DNA of 64,000 nucleotides from Hafnia alvei (GTDB lineage Bacteria > Pseudomonadota > Gammaproteobacteria > Enterobacterales > Enterobacteriaceae), in contig NZ_OZ061315.1 in assembly GCF_964063325.1 (NCBI RefSeq), positions 3,534,001-3,598,000 of the forward strand. Reading direction: 5' to 3'. The translations under genes were made by a program, and so were the position numbers. Of the stretch, positions 1 to 7,334 are shown piece by piece. The notes below the pieces were generated by a model. The model made no database searches, had not been told where the DNA came from, and saw nothing but the letters and a program-made list of their open reading frames with translations. Position 1 is the stretch's first letter. Every line of letters begins with the position of its first letter.

Positions 1-686
1 ATGATGTAGCCTTTACCCACCATGCCCAGCATTTCTCTGTCATTCATCGCATCACCAAACGCCATACAATCAGCAAGATCGATATCAAGATGGTCGCATA
101 AATGACTCAGCGCAGAGCCTTTGTTAGTTCCTGCGGGCAAAACTTCTAAGCAATCGTAGGCCGAAAAACACAGATCAACAGCCTTGCCAAAATGCTGACG
201 CAGCCGCGTTTGTAAAAGCGTTAAAGCATCGTGATCGCCACAGAAACAGATTTTACTAATACCATAAGCCGGTAGAGCACGCAGCGGCGTGATTTGATAG
301 CCAAAACCATTTTCCACATGTGGAACTAAGAGCTCTGGGCGCTCGACTGAAGTCAACCAACCATCATCTCTAAAAACGTGAACTGAGGCGGGGGTTTCCC
401 AATGAGAATGCAAAACCTCAAGCGCAATTTCTGGCACTAAATCGCTGGAAAATAAGTTATTACCCTCGCGGTCGTGTATCCGCGTGCCATTGCCGGTAAT
501 CATATAGCCCTGCAAACCTAACCGGCGCGCGATAGTGCGCACTTCGAGAAAATGGCGCCCCGTTGCAAACGTCAATGCAATCTGGTTCTCAGATAAACGA
601 TGCAGCACATCTAAGGTTTCAGCCCCAACCTGATGATTAGGCATCAGCAGTGTGCCATCCATATCAAAGGCTGCTAAACGAACCAT
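1..686 (-). CDS. cof: Cof, HAD-family phosphatase (HMP-PP hydrolase), 3' end cut by window edge
   Basis: The reading frame starts at an ATG at 686 and runs off the left edge, giving 228 codons of a protein that is 272 residues in E. coli. The N-terminus carries the HAD motif I (DMDGT), with the first Asp as the expected nucleophile. A late motif (FGDAMNDREM) is the HAD Mg-binding motif IV. Close similarity to E. coli Cof throughout supports the assignment. Cof hydrolyses the thiamine intermediate HMP-PP and several phosphosugars in the cytoplasm. The gene is divergent from ybaE, as in E. coli. The C-terminus is not visible. Confidence 0.93.
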   Translation of the reverse strand, partial: MVRLAAFDMDGTLLMPNHQVGAETLDVLHRLSENQIALTFATGRHFLEVRTIARRLGLQGYMITGNGTRIHDREGNNLFSSDLVPEIALEVLHSHWETPASVHVFRDDGWLTSVERPELLVPHVENGFGYQITPLRALPAYGISKICFCGDHDALTLLQTRLRQHFGKAVDLCFSAYDCLEVLPAGTNKGSALSHLCDHLDIDLADCMAFGDAMNDREMLGMVGKGYI

Positions 687-697
687 ACCGAAACCTC

Positions 698-727
698 TTT
701 TTGTGACGAATCATTTTTGTGACGAAT
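698..727. repeat. 14-bp tandem direct repeat in the cof/ybaE divergent region
   Basis: The 14-mer tttttgtgacgaat occurs at 698-711 and again at 714-727, a 16-bp period of about 1.5 helical turns. It lies immediately upstream of cof, within the 119-bp region shared with ybaE. It could be a slippage duplication or a tandem regulator site. No regulator can be named from sequence. Confidence 0.5.
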
Positions 728-805
728 ATAGTGAGATAAACAGTATGGCGTGGCATTTACGGAACTAATAGTGAACAATTGAAGAAAATTGTTCAGGATT
801 TAACG

Positions 806-2506
806 ATGCGCCTGCTGCAAAGACTTAGCCAATATCAACGTTTAAACCAGTTCGCTGGCGATGCTCCTATTCAGACAACCGTGGCTGAACTGGCTGGGGT
901 TTTCTGCTGTAGCGAACGCCACGTGCGTACGTTGTTAGCCCAGCTTCAAGAGCTGAAGTGGTTGGAGTGGCATGCAACAGCGGGCCGTGGGAAACGCGCA
1001 CGTTTGCACTGCGTTATTCCTGAACAACAGCTTCGAGCCAACCTAATGCAGCAACTGCTCAACGCGGGCGACCATCAAAATGCATTAAAGCTGGCCGAAC
1101 GTGACCCTATTCATCTCAATGAACTGCTTATGCCGCATCTGGGCGGTCAATGGGATGCGGACCTTCCTACGCTGCGTATTCCGTACTATCGAACGCTCGA
1201 ACCTATCGCGCCGTTGGCGCTAACCGGGCGCGCCGAACAGCATCTTGCCCATACAATCCATGCCGGGCTCACTCGCTTTGAAACCGGTAATCCTCATCCA
1301 CAGCCCGATTTAGCACATCATTGGCAAACCAGCGCCGATGGTCTGCAGTGGCAGTTTTTACTGCGTAGCGATTTGCGCTGGCACAATGGACAACCTATAT
1401 CTGCCGAACAATTGGTTCAGCGGCTAAAACAGCTGTGCCATCATCCTCGCTGCGGGAGTTTTCTGAGTAGCATCGCGGATATTTCTCTGCCCCATGCGCT
1501 ATGTATTCGTTTTACCTTAAAGCGTGCAGACTATTGGCTTGCTCACCGTCTGGCTGATTTACTCTGCCTTTTGCCTCATCCTGATTATCCTGAAATTGGC
1601 GCGGGGCCTTTTCGTCAGATCAGCTCGTCAGACATGCTCATTAGGCTTGAGCAGCACAGCAGCTATCATCTGCACCGCCCTTACCTGCATGCGATTGAAT
1701 ATTGGATCACATCCAGTCCAGAGCAGGCGTCAGCCTCCAGCAGCCAGCATCCGGTAAAAATAACCATCGGGCAGTATGAGGAATTGGCTAGCGTGCGTCC
1801 GGTACAGCGCAGCACCAGCGTCGGCTTTTGTTATATCGCTCTCAATCAGAAGCGCGGAAAACTCACAGCGGCTCAAAGCCGTTACCTCACGACGCTGATA
1901 CGCGAGGAAAATACGCTCAATCATCTCCCGATTGAAAATGGTTTGATCGCACGCAGCAGCGCAATGCTTACTGGCTGGCCACTGCCGGAACCTACTCCTG
2001 AGCCGATTACGCTGCCCCCGAAGCTCACGTTGCTTTACCATCCACCGGCAGAGCTCACCGCGCTTTCCGACCGACTACAGGAACGCTTAGCACAGGCTGG
2101 ATGTGAGTTAGAAGTACGCTTCTATGACGGTAAGCGTTGGGAATCTAATGAGCAGTTTGCCGACGTCGACATTATTTTAGGCGACAGATTAATCGGCGAG
2201 TCGCCGGAAGTGGCCTTGGAGAATTGGCTGCGGATTGATGTGCTTTGGCAGGCGATTTTGAGTGACGAAGAGCAGCAGCAATGTTGTTCGGTGCTTGATG
2301 GCGTGCAACAGTTAGCGGACGAAACGCAGCGCCACCATGCTCTACGGGATTATTACACCCATCTCATGCAGCAAAGCATCATCATGCCGCTGTTTAATTA
2401 CCAGTATCAAATCAGTGCACCTCCTCGCGTAGAAGGCGTGACGCTTACCGCCTATGGGTGGTTCGATTTCTGTCGTGCATGGGTTCCCGCGCCTACGGAT
2501 GAATAG
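806..2506 (+). CDS. ybaE: SgrR-family protein YbaE: winged-helix plus solute-binding-protein-like domain
   Basis: The product has an N-terminal winged helix-turn-helix of the SgrR_N type (about residues 1-110). A family-5 extracellular solute-binding-like domain follows (about 125-566) without a signal peptide, so it should be cytoplasmic. This layout is known from SgrR, where the C-terminal domain senses a small molecule. I prefer the ATG at 806 over the in-frame TTG at 779. It has a Shine-Dalgarno-like AGGA about 8 bases upstream, begins with the family's conserved MRLL, and gives 566 residues, the E. coli YbaE length. The ligand and targets of YbaE are not established. A terminator follows directly. 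Confidence 0.9.
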   Translation: MRLLQRLSQYQRLNQFAGDAPIQTTVAELAGVFCCSERHVRTLLAQLQELKWLEWHATAGRGKRARLHCVIPEQQLRANLMQQLLNAGDHQNALKLAERDPIHLNELLMPHLGGQWDADLPTLRIPYYRTLEPIAPLALTGRAEQHLAHTIHAGLTRFETGNPHPQPDLAHHWQTSADGLQWQFLLRSDLRWHNGQPISAEQLVQRLKQLCHHPRCGSFLSSIADISLPHALCIRFTLKRADYWLAHRLADLLCLLPHPDYPEIGAGPFRQISSSDMLIRLEQHSSYHLHRPYLHAIEYWITSSPEQASASSSQHPVKITIGQYEELASVRPVQRSTSVGFCYIALNQKRGKLTAAQSRYLTTLIREENTLNHLPIENGLIARSSAMLTGWPLPEPTPEPITLPPKLTLLYHPPAELTALSDRLQERLAQAGCELEVRFYDGKRWESNEQFADVDIILGDRLIGESPEVALENWLRIDVLWQAILSDEEQQQCCSVLDGVQQLADETQRHHALRDYYTHLMQQSIIMPLFNYQYQISAPPRVEGVTLTAYGWFDFCRAWVPAPTDE

Positions 2507-2553
2507 TCTGGCTGTTCATCTCTTTCCATAGCCGTTACCATAGGCAGCGTTAT

Positions 2554-2587
2554 GGCAGGCAATTTTATTGCCTGCCTATCTTTTTTT
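2554..2587 (+). terminator. Rho-independent terminator after ybaE
   Basis: A perfect 10-bp stem (ggcaggcaat with attgcctgcc) closes a three-base loop. It is followed by TATC and seven T residues. It ends ybaE transcription just before queC. Confidence 0.85.
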
Positions 2588-2607
2588 AGATTGATAGAGG
2601 TAAGGCA

Positions 2608-3294
2608 ATGAAACGCGCGGTGGTAGTATTCAGTGGCGGTCAAGACTCCACAACTTGTTTAATTCAAGCTTTGGAACGTTATGATGAAGTGCATTGCATC
2701 ACTTTTGATTATGGCCAACGCCATCGTGCTGAGATTGATGTGGCACGCGATCTCGCCATTAAGCTTGGCGCATCAGCGCATAAAGTGCTCGATGTTGGCT
2801 TGCTTAACGAACTGGCGATAAGCAGCCTTACCCGCGACAACATTCCGGTTCCAACCGAAAGCGAAGACGGTATTCCAAATACCTTTGTGCCTGGCCGCAA
2901 TATTCTGTTTCTGACCTTAGCCGCCATTTATGCTTATCAAGTGCAGGCCGAGGCCGTGATTACCGGCGTATGCGAAACTGATTTCTCCGGCTACCCAGAC
3001 TGCCGTGACGAATTTGTGAAAGCGTTAAACAAAGCAATTGTCTTAGGCATGGCGCGCGACGTTCGTTTCGAAACCCCGTTGATGTGGCTGAACAAAGCAG
3101 AAACGTGGGCACTAGCCGATCATTACCAAAAACTTGATCTGGTGCGTCAGGAAACGCTCACCTGCTACAACGGCATTCAGGGTGACGGCTGCGGTGAATG
3201 CGCTGCCTGTCATTTGCGTTCGCACGGGCTCAATGATTATTTAGCGAACCGCGCGGCGGTTTCTGCAAGCCTGAAAGAAAAAACCGGTCTGTAA
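2608..3294 (+). CDS. queC: 7-cyano-7-deazaguanine synthase QueC
   Basis: QueC converts 7-carboxy-7-deazaguanine to preQ0 using ATP and ammonia, a step of queuosine tRNA modification. The N-terminus shows the PP-loop (FSGGQDST) that binds ATP. Near the C-terminus, Cys residues in CYNGIQGDGCGECAAC form the family's zinc site. The protein is 228 residues, against 231 in E. coli. The start has a good ribosome site (GAGGTAAGG). Between it and the convergent fadM lie a hairpin cluster and a bidirectional terminator. Confidence 0.97.
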   Translation: MKRAVVVFSGGQDSTTCLIQALERYDEVHCITFDYGQRHRAEIDVARDLAIKLGASAHKVLDVGLLNELAISSLTRDNIPVPTESEDGIPNTFVPGRNILFLTLAAIYAYQVQAEAVITGVCETDFSGYPDCRDEFVKALNKAIVLGMARDVRFETPLMWLNKAETWALADHYQKLDLVRQETLTCYNGIQGDGCGECAACHLRSHGLNDYLANRAAVSASLKEKTGL

Positions 3295-3356
3295 GATTTT
3301 TGTCTATCGTTTATAAGATCGAGATACACGGGTCTACCACACCGCGGGGCGGTTAC

Positions 3357-3445
3357 GGAACACATCCATGTGTTCCTCCCTAAAGGGCAACGCTTACGCG
3401 TTGTTCAACTTTGCTCCAGGCAAAGTTGTCGGCGGCTTACGCCGC
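3357..3445. repeat. Cluster of four consecutive perfect hairpins after queC
   Basis: Four adjacent palindromes occupy one intergenic stretch. They are ggaacaca/tgtgttcc at 3357-3376, caacgc/gcgttg at 3389-3404, caactttg/caaagttg with a 7-base loop at 3406-3428, and gcggc/gccgc at 3432-3445. The density of stems is far beyond chance and resembles dispersed palindromic intergenic elements. An open frame of 112 codons across it (3368-3706) is probably spurious. Family and function are unknown to me. Confidence 0.6.
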
Positions 3446-3517
3446 TACGCCCCCATCGGTGTGCTCCCCCTAAAATCAAGCTATCATGATCAACATCAAC
3501 CTATAAGATCACGTTTC

Positions 3518-3556
3518 AATGAGCCGCTATATTCTCGTATTGGCGGCTCATTTTAT
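3518..3556. terminator. Bidirectional terminator between queC and fadM
   Basis: A perfect 10-bp stem (aatgagccgc with gcggctcatt) with a 15-base loop is flanked by a short T run on the plus side and an imperfect one on the minus side. It sits between two convergent genes, so it probably serves both. Confidence 0.65.
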
Positions 3557-3561
3557 GATTT

Positions 3562-3972
3562 TCACTTATCTCCGCTCAATTCCAGCAAACGGTCGCGTAA
3601 TGCACCTTCTAAAGGCAATGCTTTTTGCGTTCTCAGATCGGTACAAACAAACGTTAAAGCAGCATCAATGATAATTTCATTGTCTGAAGTACGAGTGATA
3701 GTTTGATTTAACACGCCGCTGCGCCCATTAAGCTGATGCAGCTTACTCTCCACCACCAGCTCATCATTTAGCACCGCGCCGCGACGATAGTTGATGTTGA
3801 GATTCACCACCATAAACGCGATGGCCTCCTTCATCATCCAATCAAAAGCACCGTGGTCTTCAAGCCACTGCCAACGCGCCTCCTCAAGGAACTCGAGGTA
3901 ACGGGCGTTATTAACATGCTGATAAACATCTAAATGATATCCTCGAACCTTAATGATGGTTGCATTGCTCAT
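3562..3972 (-). CDS. fadM: Long-chain acyl-CoA thioesterase FadM (YbaW)
   Basis: This is a 136-residue single hotdog-fold protein of the 4-hydroxybenzoyl-CoA thioesterase type. It contains the conserved early motif YHLDVYQHVNNARYLEF, whose Asp is the usual catalytic residue. E. coli FadM (132 residues) is closely similar along its whole length. It hydrolyses long-chain unsaturated acyl-CoAs that accumulate during beta-oxidation. In E. coli it is controlled by FadR; I did not identify a FadR site here. It precedes ybaV on the same strand in the order seen in E. coli. Confidence 0.95.
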   Translation of the reverse strand: MSNATIIKVRGYHLDVYQHVNNARYLEFLEEARWQWLEDHGAFDWMMKEAIAFMVVNLNINYRRGAVLNDELVVESKLHQLNGRSGVLNQTITRTSDNEIIIDAALTFVCTDLRTQKALPLEGALRDRLLELSGDK

Positions 3973-4118
3973 CGTTCATATGGCCTTTTCCAGTAGTTGA
4001 CTGAAGCGACTGCAAATATGCAGTCGCCTGCTCAGCTATTTTTAATTCTTAGCGCACTATTGAAAGTAGCAGAGCGCTAAAAAACCAAACTGGTTTGACC
4101 ACTGAATTTTGTGCTCGA

Positions 4119-4499
4119 TCACAATTTTAAGCGATCGCGGTTACGTGCGATTAATGCTGCGCCAATTCCTTTCACCTCTTCCAATTGCTCGATCTGGGTA
4201 AAGGCCCCGTTTTTCTCACGATATTCCACGATCGCCTGCGCTTTCTTCAGGCCAACACCGTTGAGCGCCGTTGCTATCTCTTGCGCACTGGCGGTGTTGA
4301 TATTGATGCTGGTTCCCACAGCACCCGGTGAGGCATCTTTAATTACCGGCTGAGGGTCCGTGGCTTTTTGTGTTTGTTCAACGTTAGGGGTTATAGGTTT
4401 AGCAGGCGTCGCTGATTGAGCCTGTAACGGCAGCAGCAAGGCCCCTGTAAGCACAGCCCATACCCCGATTAATTGCACCATCATTTTTTGCTTTTTCAT
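4119..4499 (-). CDS. ybaV: Exported helix-hairpin-helix protein YbaV
   Basis: The product has a signal peptide (about residues 1-28, ending near AQS) followed by a low-complexity linker. A ComEA-type double helix-hairpin-helix domain lies at the C-terminus, with the repeated pattern LNGVGLKKAQAIVEYRE...VKGIGAALIARN. Such domains bind DNA non-specifically. In competent bacteria ComEA binds incoming DNA in the periplasm, but the role of YbaV in enterobacteria is not settled. I chose the ATG at 4499 because AGGAGAA lies eight bases upstream and the signal peptide then starts correctly. A longer frame to 4625 runs into the ppiD terminator. Confidence 0.88.
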   Translation of the reverse strand: MKKQKMMVQLIGVWAVLTGALLLPLQAQSATPAKPITPNVEQTQKATDPQPVIKDASPGAVGTSININTASAQEIATALNGVGLKKAQAIVEYREKNGAFTQIEQLEEVKGIGAALIARNRDRLKL

Positions 4500-4581
4500 G
4501 CTGAAGTTCTCCTGTTGTGTGTCAGCGAACACAGAGTGCAGCAGGAAAAAAAACATAACAAACACCATTCTCCAGATATGG

Positions 4582-4605
4582 AAAAGGCCGCATAAGCGGC
4601 CTTTT
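4582..4605 (-). terminator. Terminator between ppiD and ybaV
   Basis: A perfect 10-bp stem aaaaggccgc / gcggcctttt with a 4-base loop ends in a T run on both strands. It lies 35 bases after the ppiD stop, so ybaV should have its own promoter. Confidence 0.8.
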
Positions 4606-4639
4606 GAGATTGCATCAGGATGCAAATTTAGTGCGATGC

Positions 4640-6523
4640 TTACTGCATTTCGCTCGCTGCGCTGCCTAATTTAATTTTGGCATTTGAACGCAGATTATCC
4701 ATCAGAGAGTCGAAGGTAATGCCGGTTGCACCGGTCAACATCTGAGAAGAGAAGGCTTTAAGTTCTTCATTACTCATATGACCCGACTTAACCGCATCCA
4801 ATTGGATCAGCACGATGTTGTCTTGACGATCTTGGGCCAAACCATAAACCGGCTTGTTATCTTTTGGCTGCGCCATGGCAAACACGGTATCGGCTAACTG
4901 ACGATCCTCAGAGGCTCGCGTCAACGTCTGCTCTGCACCGAAACTAATCCCCGCAGCTTTCAGCGCTTCGTCACCTTTACCTGACTGCAATGCGCTCAGC
5001 AGTTTGTCGCCTTCATTACGTGCCTGCTGGATGGCTTTCTGACGCTTCACCATATTGGTGATTTGATCTTTAACCTGATCCATCGGTTTAACCCCTTCTG
5101 GCTTATGACCAGAGATACGGATCACAAAAGCACGGTCGCCTTCGGCGCTGATCACATCAGAGTTGCTTCCTGGAGCGCCATTCTCACCAATCAGAGAACC
5201 ATCGAAGATGGCCTGAGTAACGGGTTTGAAGTTCAGCGCTGCAGGAACGCTGTCGCGTGTAAACCAGCCAGTTTCAATCGCCTTCACGCCGGCCGCTTCT
5301 TCTGCGCCCGCCAGTGATTCATTATCGCTGGTTGCAGAGTCACTCACTTTTTGCTGTAACGCATAGTAAGCATCCAGCGCTTTCTGTTGTTTTACCTGAG
5401 TGGCAATATCCGCACGGACTTCAGCCAGAGGTTTTACCTGCTCTGGTTTCACGTCATTCAGGCGAATAACGAGGTAGCCAACGCTTGATTTTACCGCGCC
5501 TGACAGCTGACCTTTAGTGGTTAACTTAGCGCCCAGAATTTCATCTGGCGTAGTGCCCGGCTCTAGCCATCCCAACTCACCGCCGTTTTTACGCGAGATG
5601 ATGTCAGTAGATTTCTCAGCAGCGACTTTAGCGAAATCAGCACCGCCGTTCAGTTCATCCAATACCGCTTTAGCATCGGCTTCAGTTTTTACCTGAATAA
5701 CGCTGTAATCTTTGCGCTCCGGCTGGGTGTAGCTGGATTTATGCTGATCGTAATAAGCTGCGATATCCTCATCAGAAACGGTAATTTTGTCCTGAATCGC
5801 CGCGGCATCCATTTCGATATAGCTAACCTTCACTTCTTCCGGCGCAATAAAACTATTTCGGTTTTGCTCGTAGTAGGATTTCAGCTCTTCATCAGTAACC
5901 TGCTGAGCTTTCTCCAACGCTTTGATATCAATCGTTGCCAAACGCACATCGCGTTGCTGCATCGTTAGCGCTGCCATCGCTTCAACTTCTACCGGCAGCG
6001 TGAAGCCCGTTGCGGTGTAAGCCTGAATCAGCTGTTGGCTGGTGAGCTGCTGGCGAACCAACTGCGCATAGGTATCTGGGCTCAATCCCATATTGGCAAT
6101 AATGTTCAGATACTTAGCATTGTCGAACTGGTTGTTGGTCTGGAAGTAAGGCATTGCCCAGATAGCTTCTTTCACCTGCTCATCGCTGATCCCCAGACCC
6201 AATTTCTTGGCGTACTGATCAAGCAGAGTGTCATCAATTAGGCGATTAAGAGCCTGCTTGCGCAGTTCCTTCATATAGCCTTCGTTACCTGCCAACACTG
6301 AAAATTGGTCGCCCAATTGCTGCTGTAAGCGACTACGTTCGCTTTGAACCGCTTGCTCAAGCTGACCACGGCTAATTTCCTGACCATCGACCTTAGCCGC
6401 ATAGTCACCGGAACCGCCGGTCAAATAACCCCCTACCCCGGTCAAAACAAATGACACGATGATTAGGCCCAGGATGATTTTGAGCACGACGTGATTAGCG
6501 GCCGCGCGTAAATTGTCCATCAT
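4640..6523 (-). CDS. ppiD: Periplasmic chaperone / peptidyl-prolyl isomerase-like PpiD
   Basis: PpiD is anchored in the inner membrane by one N-terminal segment (about residues 14-34). It exposes a SurA-like chaperone domain to the periplasm, where it meets proteins leaving the Sec translocon. A parvulin domain lies at about 265-360 (the region around KTEADAKAVLDELN to GYLVIRL). In E. coli this parvulin domain has little isomerase activity. Length is 627 residues against 623 in E. coli, with strong similarity throughout. It lies downstream of hupB and lon, as in E. coli. Confidence 0.96.
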   Translation of the reverse strand: MMDNLRAAANHVVLKIILGLIIVSFVLTGVGGYLTGGSGDYAAKVDGQEISRGQLEQAVQSERSRLQQQLGDQFSVLAGNEGYMKELRKQALNRLIDDTLLDQYAKKLGLGISDEQVKEAIWAMPYFQTNNQFDNAKYLNIIANMGLSPDTYAQLVRQQLTSQQLIQAYTATGFTLPVEVEAMAALTMQQRDVRLATIDIKALEKAQQVTDEELKSYYEQNRNSFIAPEEVKVSYIEMDAAAIQDKITVSDEDIAAYYDQHKSSYTQPERKDYSVIQVKTEADAKAVLDELNGGADFAKVAAEKSTDIISRKNGGELGWLEPGTTPDEILGAKLTTKGQLSGAVKSSVGYLVIRLNDVKPEQVKPLAEVRADIATQVKQQKALDAYYALQQKVSDSATSDNESLAGAEEAAGVKAIETGWFTRDSVPAALNFKPVTQAIFDGSLIGENGAPGSNSDVISAEGDRAFVIRISGHKPEGVKPMDQVKDQITNMVKRQKAIQQARNEGDKLLSALQSGKGDEALKAAGISFGAEQTLTRASEDRQLADTVFAMAQPKDNKPVYGLAQDRQDNIVLIQLDAVKSGHMSNEELKAFSSQMLTGATGITFDSLMDNLRSNAKIKLGSAASEMQ

Positions 6524-6843
6524 AGTGTGGCAACACTCCGCTGTGATTGTGGGTAATACAGTAATTTTTGTCGGCTCAGTCTATCTGATTCGTAGCCAAC
6601 ACTGCACACGTAATACGATAAAATTGGGCTATAAGATCAAAAACCTATCCCATTAACCGAATCGACCTACTGGGAAAGGCTCTGTTTCCATGAAACTTCA
6701 GCCATAAAAAAAAGCGCATCAGTTATGATGCGCCTTGTATTTTACCCTAGCAACTCAGCCACGTCAGTCTAATGTTTCATTGTTTCCACTCACGTGGCTT
6801 CATAACATACAAACAAATTCAGACGGTTGAGTCAGACGCATTA
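6524..6843. other. Intergenic region hupB-ppiD
   Basis: This 320-base gap holds the hupB terminator at 6706-6735 and presumably the ppiD promoter in the part next to 6524. I saw no further gene, no repeat shared with other parts of the window, and no convincing operator. Confidence 0.6.
6706..6735 (-). terminator. Terminator downstream of hupB
   Basis: On the minus strand, gcgcatc and gatgcgc form a 7-bp stem with a 6-base loop, followed by eight T residues. It lies about 110 bases after the hupB stop. Confidence 0.8.
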
Positions 6844-7116
6844 TTAATTAACAGCGTCTTTCAGTGCCTTGCCAGCACGGAAACCAGGTACTTTGGCAGC
6901 AGGAATGCTGATTTCTTTACCTGTCTGAGGGTTACGGCCAGTACGTGCAGAACGTTCGCGCACGTCAAAAGTACCAAAACCGACCAGAGCAACAGAATCA
7001 CCGCTCTGCAAAGACTCAGTAACAGACGCAATAATCGCATCTAATGCACGGCCAGCTGCTGCTTTAGAAATATCTGCGCCTTCGGCAATCTTATCGACCA
7101 GTTGTGACTTATTCAC
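6844..7116 (-). CDS. hupB: DNA-binding protein HU-beta
   Basis: HU-beta is one subunit of the histone-like HU dimer that bends and wraps DNA in the nucleoid. The 90-residue product has the canonical HU length. It begins MNKSQLVDKIAEGA and includes the beta-arm signature around GRNPQTGKEI that inserts into the minor groove. Its place after lon matches E. coli. The preceding promoter at 7184-7212 and terminator at 6706-6735 suggest a single-gene unit. Confidence 0.98.
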   Translation of the reverse strand: MNKSQLVDKIAEGADISKAAAGRALDAIIASVTESLQSGDSVALVGFGTFDVRERSARTGRNPQTGKEISIPAAKVPGFRAGKALKDAVN

Positions 7117-7183
7117 TCTTTCATCCCCTTTAGAAATCTTATGCCGTACTGGAATATTGTCCTTAGGGTACGGCTGCGCTGCA

Positions 7184-7212
7184 GTTATATCAATCCTGTC
7201 AGTTCATGGCAA
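7184..7212 (-). promoter_or_regulatory. Sigma-70 type promoter for hupB
   Basis: Read on the minus strand, TTGCCA is followed after 17 bases by TATAAC, close to the -35/-10 consensus at ideal spacing. It lies about 70 bases upstream of the hupB start. Confidence 0.6.
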
Positions 7213-7264
7213 GACACATGAGATGCGGCTTTTCCTAATTTGACAGGGCTCTAAGTTAGCTGCA

Positions 7265-7303
7265 CAAAAAAATGCTGGCAAGTCCGAAATAGACTGCCAG
7301 CAT
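7265..7303 (-). terminator. Terminator downstream of lon
   Basis: On the minus strand, atgctggca pairs with tgccagcat around an interior gac/gtc extension. The stem is followed by seven T residues. It lies about 30 bases after the lon stop. Confidence 0.85.
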
Positions 7304-7334
7304 AGGTTTTATCAGCGGTTTATGCGATATATCA

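Noticed and set aside
3368..3706. 112-codon plus-strand frame between queC and fadM
   Set aside because: It runs through the hairpin cluster and the terminator and then antisense to fadM; no ribosome site or family similarity.
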